A stretch of 22,013 nucleotides of DNA, taken from CAZCSH01 sp964501545 (lineage in GTDB: Bacteria; Patescibacteriota; Minisyncoccia; Minisyncoccales; RBG-13-42-11). The stretch is taken from positions 1-22,013 of the forward strand of contig CAZCSH010000005.1 of NCBI GenBank assembly GCA_964501545.1, in the 5' to 3' direction. The position numbers and the translations under genes were made by a program. Shown piece by piece: positions 6,343 to 13,782 of this stretch (its first letter is position 1; each line of letters begins with the position of its first letter). A model generated the notes under the pieces. That model was not told the DNA's origin. It saw only the letters and a list, made by a program, of their open reading frames with translations, and did not search any database.

Positions 6343-6390
6343 CCCCGTAGGAAGTCCGCAGACTTTCCTTCGGGGTCTTCCAGTTCCGCC
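6343..6390 (-). other. tRNA-Leu-like 5' fragment with long hairpin, upstream of tRNA-Leu
   Basis: On the minus strand this begins CGGAGTGGCGGAACTGG, which closely resembles the acceptor end and D-arm of a tRNA-Leu. It then runs into a hairpin (CCCCG 6371-6375 with CGGGG 6343-6347, plus GGA-AGTC pairing with one bulge, loop CGCA) instead of an anticodon arm. No T arm or matching acceptor strand follows. It may be a decayed or rearranged tRNA gene, or a structured leader of tRNA-Leu. Confidence 0.35.
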
Positions 6391-6442
6391 ACTCCGACTA
6401 ATATATCTCTAATATTTTACCTTTTTCCCTCTAATAAAACAA

Positions 6443-6469
6443 CCCCGCCCCTTTATATTGGAACGGGGC
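6443..6469 (-). terminator. Probable terminator of the pilin cluster
   Basis: GCCCC (6447-6451) pairs with GGGGC (6465-6469); an alternative register CCCCG/CGGGG starts at 6443. On the minus strand the stem is followed by TTGTTTTATTAG, a loose T-rich tail, about 30 bases after the last pilin gene stop. Confidence 0.45.
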
Positions 6470-6498
6470 AATTTTCAAAGTTAAACTCAAAATAAAAC

Positions 6499-6957
6499 CT
6501 AAGCTCCAACTATCATCTTGACAATAGCGGGTATGGCTCGGGCTAAAAATCCAACTGCCAAACCCACGGCCGCATAGATTATGTAATTCCTCCCAGTGGT
6601 TACCTTTTCTGCGTTGCCACCTGCTGTCAGAATGCTGAAAGCACCCAAAATAACCATGATTCCAGCTACCGCTACCAAAACAACAAAAACCCAATCAGTC
6701 ACTCCATAGAGAGTATTCATTAAACAGAACATTCCCCAATTATTCTCTGAAGCATTACACCAAGTATCCCCACAATCCTGGGCTGCTGCCATGCTGGGAG
6801 CTGCTATCTGGCCTGCCTGACACGATACACCTTTTAAAGTAATAGTTCTATTTAAGGTACAGCATTCATTAGGAGCTTCTTGGGCAGCGGCTATCATGGG
6901 AATTACCAAAACAGCTAGAAACCCAATTAGAACTAAAGCGGAAAATATTTTTCTCAT
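6499..6957 (-). CDS. T4SS-pilin-like membrane protein (paralogue 1)
   Basis: 152 aa. It has an N-terminal signal peptide (residues 1-25, ending AAAQ), a short Cys-containing exported part (ECC, SCQ, DCGDTWC, FCL), and two hydrophobic helices separated by a small basic turn, TAGGNAEKVTTGRNYII. This is the architecture of the VirB2/TrbC-like 'type IV secretion system pilin' family common in CPR genomes; assignment is by pattern, not by search. It is the last of four tandem paralogues. The C-terminal half, from YGVTDW on, is nearly the same in the second and third copies, while the exported part differs. A TAATAT box at 6965-6970 would make it leaderless. The role may be a pilus or cell-contact apparatus, but no ATPase or other assembly gene is in the window. 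Confidence 0.75.
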   Translation of the reverse strand: MRKIFSALVLIGFLAVLVIPMIAAAQEAPNECCTLNRTITLKGVSCQAGQIAAPSMAAAQDCGDTWCNASENNWGMFCLMNTLYGVTDWVFVVLVAVAGIMVILGAFSILTAGGNAEKVTTGRNYIIYAAVGLAVGFLARAIPAIVKMIVGA

Positions 6958-6994
6958 AATACAAATATTATTTATACTCGACCTTTTCTATATT

Positions 6995-7408
6995 CTAAGC
7001 TCCAACTATCATCTTGACAATAGCGGGTATGGCTCTGGCTAAAAGTCCAACTGCTAAACCTACGGCAGCATAGATGATATAGTTTCTGCCGCTTGCCACC
7101 TTGTCCGGACTGCCACCTGCTGTTACTATGTTGAAGGCTCCGAGAATTACCAGAATTCCAGCAACTGCTACCAGAGCGACAAAGATCCAATTGGTGACTC
7201 CATAAAGAGTACTGAGTAAGCAACACATTCCGCAATTGGGATCAGTATATAGACAGTCTTCACCCACTCCAGGACAAGTAAGACCTGGTGTACTTGGGAT
7301 ATCTACTTTTATAATGCATTTGTCTAAGGTCTGCGCAGAAGTAAGAACCGGAACTGTCAGAATTACTAGAGTGCTTATTAAGATTAAAGCTGAAAAGATT
7401 TTTTTCAT
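6995..7408 (-). CDS. T4SS-pilin-like membrane protein (paralogue 2)
   Basis: 137 aa with the same plan as its neighbours: a signal peptide ending near TSAQ (residue 26), a short Cys-rich exported part (KCIIK, LTCPG, EDCLY, NCGMCCL), then two helices around TAGGSPDKVASGRNYIIY and the end ARAIPAIVKMIVGA. A 123-bp block (7056-7178) is identical to paralogue 3 (7493-7615), covering the turn and parts of both helices. The gene lies 23 bases after paralogue 3 and 37 bases before paralogue 1. No Shine-Dalgarno is visible. Confidence 0.75.
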   Translation of the reverse strand: MKKIFSALILISTLVILTVPVLTSAQTLDKCIIKVDIPSTPGLTCPGVGEDCLYTDPNCGMCCLLSTLYGVTNWIFVALVAVAGILVILGAFNIVTAGGSPDKVASGRNYIIYAAVGLAVGLLARAIPAIVKMIVGA

Positions 7409-7615
7409 ATTTGTTCGACTTTTATTAATTTCTAAGCTCCAACTATCATCCTGACAATAGCGGGTATGGCTCTGGCTAAAAGTCCTACTGCCAAACCTAC
7501 GGCAGCATAGATGATATAGTTTCTGCCGCTTGCCACCTTGTCCGGACTGCCACCTGCTGTTACTATGTTGAAGGCTCCGAGAATTACCAGAATTCCAGCA
7601 ACTGCTACCAGAGCG
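7056..7615 (-). repeat. 123-bp identical blocks shared by pilin paralogues 2 and 3
   Basis: 7056-7178 and 7493-7615 are identical base for base, and the flanking similarity stays above roughly 90% for another 60-70 bp towards the gene ends. Synonymous sites are also unchanged, which points to recent duplication or gene conversion. Confidence 0.85.
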
Positions 7616-8007
7616 GCAAAGATCCAGTTCGTCACGCCATAAAGCGTGTTAAGAAGACAAATCATCCCCCACTCATTAGGAGCGAGACAGTCTTTTTGTT
7701 GGGTATATTGGGTGGTGTCATCTTGAAAAGCGTCTGCATCGGTACATTTTGTTGTTTCCTCTGCGGTTCCTTCATGACCGCATTGATTAACCCCTATTGT
7801 TTCTCCTACTGCCTTACCTTCTTTAAAAACACAAGGTTTAGCTTCAGCACAGGAACGAGTTGCATTATCAATTCTTATTGTCTTTATCCATTTAATATCA
7901 GTTTTTAATCCACAGCAACCTAAAGGACCCTGGGCAGAAACTGCTTGAGGCAGCAAGAAAACAGTAAACAGACTAATGAATAATATGGCTAGTAAAGATT
8001 TTCTCAT
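7432..8007 (-). CDS. T4SS-pilin-like membrane protein (paralogue 3, long)
   Basis: 191 aa. It has a signal peptide ending VSAQ (residue 26), then the longest exported segment of the group (about residues 27-125), with cysteines at GCCG, RSCAEAKPC, QCGHE, KCTD, DCLAP and ICLL, followed by the shared two-helix pilin-like half. The exported part probably gives the filament or surface patch its variable face, while the helices pack together; this is an inference from VirB2-like proteins. The 3' half is almost the same DNA as in paralogue 2. Confidence 0.75.
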   Translation of the reverse strand: MRKSLLAILFISLFTVFLLPQAVSAQGPLGCCGLKTDIKWIKTIRIDNATRSCAEAKPCVFKEGKAVGETIGVNQCGHEGTAEETTKCTDADAFQDDTTQYTQQKDCLAPNEWGMICLLNTLYGVTNWIFAALVAVAGILVILGAFNIVTAGGSPDKVASGRNYIIYAAVGLAVGLLARAIPAIVRMIVGA

Positions 8008-8039
8008 AACTTCTAAGTGTTTTATATATAAAGTGACCT

Positions 8040-8438
8040 TTATCCTCCTTTGACTCCTAAGATTTGGTTAATAATAGCAAGAATTCCTTTGGAAAGCAAC
8101 AAAATGGCAAAACCTACAGCTGTCCAGATAATCAAGTTCTTAGCGCGGACTAACTGCTCTGGGTTGCCGCCTGCAGTTATAAACATAAAGCCTGCTACCA
8201 CCACCATTAAGGGAGCCAAGACAATAGCAATATTAAAAAGGAAATCAATGAGTTTATCTATAATAGTTTGGAAATCTTTCGCCTCCAAGGGATTGCAAAT
8301 ACAGGTTCTGCCTTGAGGAGGACCATCAAACTCTTGAGGATTATCGCAATAGCTTTTGCAATCCGGAGCCAAAGCGGCAAAAACAGCTAAGGGTAAAGCT
8401 AAGCTTAAGAGAACTACGATAAAAACGGCGTTTTTCAT
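8040..8438 (-). CDS. T4SS-pilin-like membrane protein (paralogue 4, divergent)
   Basis: 132 aa, the first gene of the pilin cluster. The signal peptide runs to about residue 22 (VFAALA), then a short Cys-containing segment (DCKSYCD, TCICN), a helix at about 66-90, the family turn FITAGGNPEQLVRAKNLIIW and a second helix ending ILAIINQILGVKGG. It shares the plan and the TAGGNPE turn with the other three but little other sequence. A convincing promoter (8448-8476) lies directly upstream, so it probably heads the cluster's transcript. Confidence 0.78.
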   Translation of the reverse strand: MKNAVFIVVLLSLALPLAVFAALAPDCKSYCDNPQEFDGPPQGRTCICNPLEAKDFQTIIDKLIDFLFNIAIVLAPLMVVVAGFMFITAGGNPEQLVRAKNLIIWTAVGFAILLLSKGILAIINQILGVKGG

Positions 8439-8447
8439 GATTTATCC

Positions 8448-8476
8448 ATTTTATCCCATTAGAACATTTTTGACAA
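8448..8476 (-). promoter_or_regulatory. Promoter of the pilin cluster
   Basis: On the minus strand: TTGTCA (8471-8476, 5/6 to TTGACA), a 17-bp spacer and TAAAAT (8448-8453). The predicted start near 8441 makes the 8438 ATG almost leaderless. The -35 lies in the centre of a perfect palindrome, AACATTTT (8463-8470) / AAAATGTT (8475-8482), which also touches the stop of the upstream methyltransferase gene and could be a repressor site. Confidence 0.6.
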
Positions 8477-8481
8477 AATGT

Positions 8482-9006
8482 TTAACGGGACTTCGCCAGA
8501 ATTAAGCCGTAATGATAAAGGCTGGCGTCAAACTCCTTTTCTACTTTAAGGCCCAAGTCTTTGGCCGCCTGATAAACCTGCTCAGGCAAAACTCTTCTGC
8601 CCTGTGGTCCTAAAGCTGCTTTTTCTTTCCAATCTACCACTAAAATCCTCCCTCCTGGCTTCAAGACCCTTTTTGCTTCTAGCAATACCCGGGGAATGTT
8701 CTCAACCTGAAACAAAAGATTAGTCATCAAAACCAAATTGCAGGAGTTAGCTGCCAAAGTAGAGCCCTCTGTTTCTTCCACGTCTGACTGGATTACGTCT
8801 ACATTCTTAATTTTCTCCAATTTTAACTTAGCTCTGAGAGCAGATAAGGGCTCTTCTAAAATATCTATTGCGAAAACTTTTCCCATCTCCAGCTCTTTAG
8901 CTAGAGGTATTGCCCAACCTCCACTGCCTGAACCAAAGTCAGCTGCTATCATGTCTTCTTTCAGCTTTAATGGTTTTAAAACTTCTTTTGGGTCAATGAA
9001 GTTCAT
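8482..9006 (-). CDS. Class I SAM-dependent methyltransferase
   Basis: 174 aa, a compact Rossmann methyltransferase. Motif I is DFGSGSGGWAIPLA (residues 23-36), the acidic ribose-binding end of strand 2 is FAIDI (45-49), motif III is near VIQSDVEE, motif IV is NLVLMTNLLFQV, and the post-motif is KRVLKPGGRILVVDW, typical of Methyltransf_11/UbiE-like small-molecule or RNA methyltransferases. The substrate cannot be told. It begins four bases after the gyrA stop, so it is probably the last gene of the mbl-gyrA operon. Confidence 0.85.
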   Translation of the reverse strand: MNFIDPKEVLKPLKLKEDMIAADFGSGSGGWAIPLAKELEMGKVFAIDILEEPLSALRAKLKLEKIKNVDVIQSDVEETEGSTLAANSCNLVLMTNLLFQVENIPRVLLEAKRVLKPGGRILVVDWKEKAALGPQGRRVLPEQVYQAAKDLGLKVEKEFDASLYHYGLILAKSR

Positions 9007-9010
9007 ATTT

Positions 9011-12000
9011 TTAAAGGCAAGCGGCAGAAGCTATTTTATCTCCTTCTTCTAAGCGCATTAGCCTGACCCCTTGGGTAGGACGAGAGAGAATGGAAATTTG
9101 AGAGATCTTGCTCCTGATTACCTGACCTTTTTGGGAAATAACAATTAAGTCTTCCTCTTCTCCAGAAAGAATAAAGGAAGCCGCCAGGTCTCCTGTTTTA
9201 GGAGTAATATTGGCAGTTTTAATTCCTGTTCCTCCTCTGCCCTGCTGCCTGTATTCTTTTAATTCTGTTCGCTTGCCAAAACCGTTCTCAGTAATAACCA
9301 GGAGATATTCCTTTTTTGGTCTCTTATCTTCTCCCTTTTGACTTGGAATTATTCCTGTGCCGATTACCTTGTCTCCTTTCTTTAACCTAATGCCTTTGAC
9401 CCCTGCAGCTGGTCTCCCCATTTCTCTAATGTCCTTTTCCTTAAAGCGAATAGACATGCCTTTTTGGGTAACCAGAAGCACCTCATCTTGGCCCGTGCTT
9501 TTGCAAACCTTCTTTAACAGGTCATCTTTCTTCAAGGTAATGGCAATCAATCCTGACCTCCTGACGTTTTCAAACTCCTGAAGAGCGGTTTTTTTAATTA
9601 TACCATTTTGGGTAACCATGACTAAGTACTTGACCCCCGAGCTCTCGTCTTCTTTGCCCAGAGGAAAAAGAGATAAAACCTTGTCCTGAGGGGATAACTC
9701 AAGAAAGTTTAAAAGCCCTCTGCCCCGAGCCACTCTTTGGCCCTCTGGTATTTCATAAACAGGGGCCTTGAAGACTTTACCTGAGTCAGTAAAGAAGAAT
9801 AGTGAGTCATGAGTTTGGGCAGAAAGGAAGTGTTCAACAATATCATCTTGCATTGTTTTCATACCCATAATGCCTTTCCCCCCTCTTTTCTGAATCTTGT
9901 AGGTCTTGGGATTAATCCTTTTTATGTAGCCTCCCTGGGTCAGGGTAAGGATGGTTTCCTCCTGGGGAACCAAGTCCTCTTCTGATATTTCTCCCAGCTT
10001 CTTTATCTGAACCTTAGTCTTCCTTTCATCGCCAAAAGTCTCCTTTATCTCTTTCAACTCTTTCTTCATAACCTCTTTTATCTTTTGAGGGCTCTTTAAA
10101 ACAGCAGTCAGTTCTTTTATCTGAACCTTAATAGCTTTTAACTCATCTTCTATCTTCTGTCTCTCAAGTCTGGCTAAAGCTGCCAATCTTGTATCCAAGA
10201 TAGCGTTAGCCTGGATGCGGGTCAGTTTGAACTTCTTAATTAAGTTCTTTTCTGCATCCTCCCTACTGGCTGAGCTCTTAATAGTTTTAATTACTGCGTC
10301 AATCTTGTTTAGGCATTTATCCAATCCTTCTAAAATATGCTCTCTTTCTTTGGCTTTTTCCAAATCATACTTTGTCCTTCTCAGCACCACCTCCTTTCTG
10401 TGAATTAGGAAGTAATTTAGAATCTCAGCCAAATTCAAAACCCTTGGTTGAATGCCATCTACCAAAGCCAAGAGATTTAAGTGAAAGGTCTTTTGGAGGT
10501 CAGTAAACTTGAAAAGGCGGTTGAGAACCTTTCTGGGATAAGCATCGCGAGAGAGCTCCAGAACAATCCTCAACCCTTCTTTGTCAGACTCATCCCTGAT
10601 ATCCTTTATTCCCTCAATCTTCTTTTCTTGAACGAGTTTCGCAAACTGTTCAATCAAGCTAGACTTTATAACTTGAAAAGGAATCTCAGAAATTACAATG
10701 CGGGTCCTGCCTGTTTTTTCTTGTTCCAGAATATCAGCCTTGCCTCGAATAATGATAGGGCCTTTGCCTTGAGAGTAGGCTGTAATAATTTCTTTTTGGT
10801 CATAAATTATTCCTCCGGTAGGGAAATCAGGTCCTTGAATAAACTTAAACAAGTCTTCTGTCGTAGCTTTTGGATTATCAAGCAAATGAGTTAGGGCCTC
10901 ACAGACTTCAGACAGATTGTGGGTAGGAATGTTGGTGGCCATACCAACTGCAATGCCCAGAGAGCCGTTTAAAAGAAGTTGGGGAGCAGGAGAAGGCAAA
11001 ACAGTAGGCTCTTTCCTCGTGCCGTCATAGTTGTCTATAAAGTTAACAGTGTTTTTTTCAATATCTTTGAGCATCTCTTCGCCTATCTTAGATAGTTTTA
11101 CTTCACTATATCTCATAGCGCTCGGAGGGTCCCCGTCTATCGAATTGTGAACAAATACCCCAACATCAAGAAGGAAATTGTGCCACGGCTCAGTAGTTAA
11201 ATCATAAACATCTTCTTTTTTTTGGAGAACACGAATTTTTCTTATTTTATGATTATATTTTCGAGATTCGGTTAAAATTTCTGAGAAATCATTAAAATAA
11301 TTTAAAGCGTGATCAATCCGTGGAAAACAATTATTATATCTTTCTTTTTCATATATTTTAGGTGTTACTTTTTGATATTTTTTAAAAAGAGTATAAACAT
11401 ATCCTAAAATTTTACTTTTTATTACTCTTTCTTTATAGTGAGGATCTCGCCACTTCCTCTTCAAAGAAACACTGGCTTGCTGGGCAAGCCATTTCATATA
11501 ATAAGGCTTTTCCAAAACTCTTTTTCTTCTTATCCTAGAAAGATTAGCTAATATATTCTTTCTAAATTTTGGGTTTTGCCATTGCTGAATCGCCTTCTTC
11601 CTGTAAAATTCCTTCATTTTGGGATTACTCCATAATTTCTTTGCCATTTTTCTAAAATGATCTAGCGAATATTCGGCTCGATACGCAGGATCTCTCCAGA
11701 GTTTCTTTGATCTTTCTGAAATTGCTTTTCGAATAATTGGGTCAGAAAATATCTTTCTTAAACTCTCGCGGTGTTTTTCTCGGAATAGGTCTCCCTTTTC
11801 TCTCCATAAATTCTTAACTTGGTTAAGATGAAGCTTGTAATGTTGTTTTATTGTAAGTCTCTCTATGTTATCTGGAGAATTATTAAATCTTTTAAAGTCT
11901 TTATGATGAAGTATGTATGGACCTTGAGTTTTTCTCAATCTTTTCTCTCGCATATTATACTCATCAGCCAGTTGATGAATAAATTGGTAACGTCCAGTAA

Positions 12001-12715
12001 ACGGCTGTAATATTGCTAAATAATTATAATGACTCCTTATGCGTCTTATATTCAAGTAAGCGGGCATTAGAGAGTCTTTCTTATCTAAATCCTTAGCTTC
12101 TTTGTACCTACCGTTTCTTAACATAAACCGATGGTCTGGCGTACATTTAATTTTTTCTCCATTATCTAAAGTAACTTCAATAATTTTCTCATTCTTTCTG
12201 GTTCTACGGGGATTTTTTATACCTGTGATTTCTATTCTTTTTGTCTGAGGATTAAAACTAAATGTATAGTTATGCTTCCCCTGTTTTGCTTCCCTTATCA
12301 ACTCTCCAAATGTTAAACTTCTCTCATCGGTCAATCTAACCTTAGTGTCTTTGGTAAAACAACCAAAATTCCCCTGTCCCTGAATCAAGGGGTAGCGCAA
12401 AGAGAAATCTTGGGCCATCCGAGCTAGAGCATCGTAAATTGCAGCATCACCATGTGGATGCAGTTTTCCCATTGTTTCACCCACCACTGTCGCTGACTTC
12501 CTGAACTTAGCCGTATGATTCAACCCCATATCATGCATCGCATACAAAATCCGCCGGTGAACAGGCTTTAAACCATCTCTGACATCTGGCAGGGCTCGGG
12601 CAACAATAACAGACATTGCGTAGTCAATATATGACTCCCGCATCTCTTCCGTTATTTCCCTGGGTTTGACAGTGCCTACTCCTATATTCTGTTTTGGAGA
12701 TTTCTTGTTATTCAT
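9011..12715 (-). CDS. gyrA: DNA gyrase subunit A, interrupted by an intein
   Basis: GyrA is the DNA-cutting and rejoining subunit of gyrase. The 1234-aa precursor consists of N-extein residues 1-118 (REITEEMRESYIDYAMSVIVARALPDVRDGLKPVHRR, then HPHGDAA), an intein (119-524), and a C-extein from Ser525. The catalytic tyrosine is Tyr536 in SAMRYSE, position 130 after splicing. The C-terminal beta-pinwheel is complete and contains the GyrA box QKRGGKG, which marks gyrase rather than topoisomerase IV. The spliced length, about 828 aa, is normal. The ATG at 12715 overlaps the preceding gene by eight bases; there is no Shine-Dalgarno. The intein sits at QGQGNFG/SIDGD, eleven residues before the catalytic Tyr; the well-known mycobacterial GyrA intein sits directly after that Tyr. 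Confidence 0.96.
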   Translation of the reverse strand: MNNKKSPKQNIGVGTVKPREITEEMRESYIDYAMSVIVARALPDVRDGLKPVHRRILYAMHDMGLNHTAKFRKSATVVGETMGKLHPHGDAAIYDALARMAQDFSLRYPLIQGQGNFGCFTKDTKVRLTDERSLTFGELIREAKQGKHNYTFSFNPQTKRIEITGIKNPRRTRKNEKIIEVTLDNGEKIKCTPDHRFMLRNGRYKEAKDLDKKDSLMPAYLNIRRIRSHYNYLAILQPFTGRYQFIHQLADEYNMREKRLRKTQGPYILHHKDFKRFNNSPDNIERLTIKQHYKLHLNQVKNLWREKGDLFREKHRESLRKIFSDPIIRKAISERSKKLWRDPAYRAEYSLDHFRKMAKKLWSNPKMKEFYRKKAIQQWQNPKFRKNILANLSRIRRKRVLEKPYYMKWLAQQASVSLKRKWRDPHYKERVIKSKILGYVYTLFKKYQKVTPKIYEKERYNNCFPRIDHALNYFNDFSEILTESRKYNHKIRKIRVLQKKEDVYDLTTEPWHNFLLDVGVFVHNSIDGDPPSAMRYSEVKLSKIGEEMLKDIEKNTVNFIDNYDGTRKEPTVLPSPAPQLLLNGSLGIAVGMATNIPTHNLSEVCEALTHLLDNPKATTEDLFKFIQGPDFPTGGIIYDQKEIITAYSQGKGPIIIRGKADILEQEKTGRTRIVISEIPFQVIKSSLIEQFAKLVQEKKIEGIKDIRDESDKEGLRIVLELSRDAYPRKVLNRLFKFTDLQKTFHLNLLALVDGIQPRVLNLAEILNYFLIHRKEVVLRRTKYDLEKAKEREHILEGLDKCLNKIDAVIKTIKSSASREDAEKNLIKKFKLTRIQANAILDTRLAALARLERQKIEDELKAIKVQIKELTAVLKSPQKIKEVMKKELKEIKETFGDERKTKVQIKKLGEISEEDLVPQEETILTLTQGGYIKRINPKTYKIQKRGGKGIMGMKTMQDDIVEHFLSAQTHDSLFFFTDSGKVFKAPVYEIPEGQRVARGRGLLNFLELSPQDKVLSLFPLGKEDESSGVKYLVMVTQNGIIKKTALQEFENVRRSGLIAITLKKDDLLKKVCKSTGQDEVLLVTQKGMSIRFKEKDIREMGRPAAGVKGIRLKKGDKVIGTGIIPSQKGEDKRPKKEYLLVITENGFGKRTELKEYRQQGRGGTGIKTANITPKTGDLAASFILSGEEEDLIVISQKGQVIRSKISQISILSRPTQGVRLMRLEEGDKIASAACL
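11144..12361 (-). mobile_element. Intein in GyrA with HNH homing endonuclease
   Basis: 406 residues (119-524 of the precursor). Splicing motifs: Cys1 in block A (CFTKDTKVRL), TxxH in block B (CTPDHRF, Thr192 and His195), block F VYDLTTEPWHNFLL, block G VFVHN, and Ser+1. The endonuclease is of HNH type: LHHKDFKRFNNSPDNIERLT followed by HYKLH (residues 269-296). Behind it, residues 320-430 hold five variants of a W-x-(D/N)-P-x-(Y/F/M) motif (FSDPII, LWRDPAY, LWSNPKM, QWQNPKF, KWRDPHY) in Arg/Lys-rich helices, probably repeated DNA-binding modules. The DNA is more A/T-rich than the exteins. All splicing residues look intact. Confidence 0.93.
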
Positions 12716-12917
12716 TAATATTGGGTATTTCTAGTTTAGGGAGATTTTCCAGCTCTTTTTCAAAAGAAGGCAGTTTTAGGTTGAATCCCTGATACCTTTC
12801 TTTGAAATCTCTTAACCAAAAGCTTAACAAGACCAGGCCAACAATTACCAAGGCTGTCCATAATATTATCTTTCTTTTTATTTCTGGTAGCTTTTGGATT
12901 TTCTTCAGAACATCCAC
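12708..12917 (-). CDS. Small single-pass membrane protein upstream of gyrA
   Basis: 69 aa, not recognised. Residues 1-17 are basic, about 18-37 form one membrane helix (IILWTALVIVGLVLLSFWL), and the remainder is a charged tail with Pro and Leu (LKLPSFEKELENLPKLEIP) that would face outside if the positive-inside rule holds. The start is GTG at 12917, sharing one base with the stop of the upstream gene (TAGTG), and its end overlaps gyrA by eight bases. This tight packing argues for a real, translationally coupled gene. Confidence 0.7.
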   Translation of the reverse strand: MDVLKKIQKLPEIKRKIILWTALVIVGLVLLSFWLRDFKERYQGFNLKLPSFEKELENLPKLEIPNINE

Positions 12918-13570
12918 TATGGTTTTAAAACTACTACTTTTGCTTCTTCTAACGAAATATCTTTCTTTTTAATAGATAGTTTGTTGATTGCTTCCAGGCT
13001 TTTAATTCCCATTGCTTTTAAAAGCTTGTCTACTCCCTCTAACTTCAGCTTAAGTTTGGGGAAAGAATAGTGCATGGGAATTATGATGCCAGGTTCTAAC
13101 TGAGACATAACTTTTATGGCTTCTTTAGCAGAAATAGTATAAACACCCCCTACCGGAATCATCAAAATGTCTACTGAGCCTATCTTTTCTACCTGTTCTG
13201 AAGTAAGTTCTTTTTGGCCGAAATCTCCCAGGTGACAAACTCTAATATCTTCTGCCTCTATGGTGTATATAGTATTGATACCTCGTTCTTTGCCTTCTGT
13301 TTGGTCGTGAAAAGAAGGAATACCCTGGATAAAGACCTCCTTTACTTCATACTCTCCAGGCCCTGAGATTAAAAAAGGATTGCCCGAAACAGCTTTTATA
13401 TTATTGTGGTCATGATGCTCGTGCGAAACTAATAAAATGTCAGCTTCCAGCTTTGGAAGCTTTAAACCAATTGTCTCGTCGTAAGGGTCTGTGACAATGT
13501 TAACCTGGCCATTTTTGTTCTGGCCAACAGTTATTTGAAAACAGGAATGACCTTTCCAAACAATTTGCAT
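12917..13570 (-). CDS. Metallo-beta-lactamase-fold hydrolase (UlaG-like)
   Basis: 217 aa. It begins WKGHSCFQI, typical of the UlaG/YtnP-like MBL branch, and carries the di-metal motif HEHHDH (residues 50-55), GPGEYEV (70-76), a further His in SFHDQ, the bridging Asp in HLGDFG (113-118), PVGGVYTISAKEA and the late His in IPMHYSF (167). Proteins of this group are hydrolases, often of lactones or phosphodiesters; the substrate is unknown. It heads an operon with the small membrane protein, gyrA and the methyltransferase. Its leader contains one unit of the hairpin family, the same as the one before rpsA. Confidence 0.85.
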   Translation of the reverse strand: MQIVWKGHSCFQITVGQNKNGQVNIVTDPYDETIGLKLPKLEADILLVSHEHHDHNNIKAVSGNPFLISGPGEYEVKEVFIQGIPSFHDQTEGKERGINTIYTIEAEDIRVCHLGDFGQKELTSEQVEKIGSVDILMIPVGGVYTISAKEAIKVMSQLEPGIIIPMHYSFPKLKLKLEGVDKLLKAMGIKSLEAINKLSIKKKDISLEEAKVVVLKP

Positions 13571-13718
13571 ATAGCGAGCTTTAATTTTATTAGTTCGATG
13601 AGATAAATCTCATCTCTCGCCTCAATTCATATTTATCTCTTGAACGGCGAAATAAAATAAATATTTCATTGAGCAAGCGAAGCTCGAAATGAAGTGTTAA
13701 CTTCATTGAGTATCTTTA

Positions 13719-13747
13719 ATTTTAGCATATCTCTTGCAAAATTTCAA
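13719..13747 (-). promoter_or_regulatory. Promoter of the mbl-gyrA operon
   Basis: On the minus strand: TTGAAA (13742-13747), a 17-bp spacer and TAAAAT (13719-13724) preceded by TGC, an extended -10. The transcript would start near 13712 and have a leader of about 140 nt carrying the hairpin at 13688-13707 and one two-hairpin unit (13586-13679). Confidence 0.6.
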
Positions 13748-13753
13748 AGATTA

Positions 13754-13782
13754 TTGTAAGTTAGAAAATACGCAAATAAAAG
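13754..13782 (+). promoter_or_regulatory. Candidate promoter of rpsA
   Basis: TTGTAA (13754-13759), a 17-bp spacer and TAAAAG (13777-13782), each a moderate match. The predicted start near 13789 falls at the beginning of the first tandem unit (13785), so the rpsA leader would consist of three two-hairpin units, about 265 nt in all. Confidence 0.35.

Noticed and set aside
6247..6495. Plus-strand frame starting WAGWESNPQ
   Set aside because: This is the well-known false translation of the antisense strand of a tRNA-Leu gene. The minus-strand frame over 6120-6392 is a similar artefact.
9011..12715. Topoisomerase IV subunit ParC
   Set aside because: The C-terminal domain has the GyrA box (QKRGGKG) and a full pinwheel.
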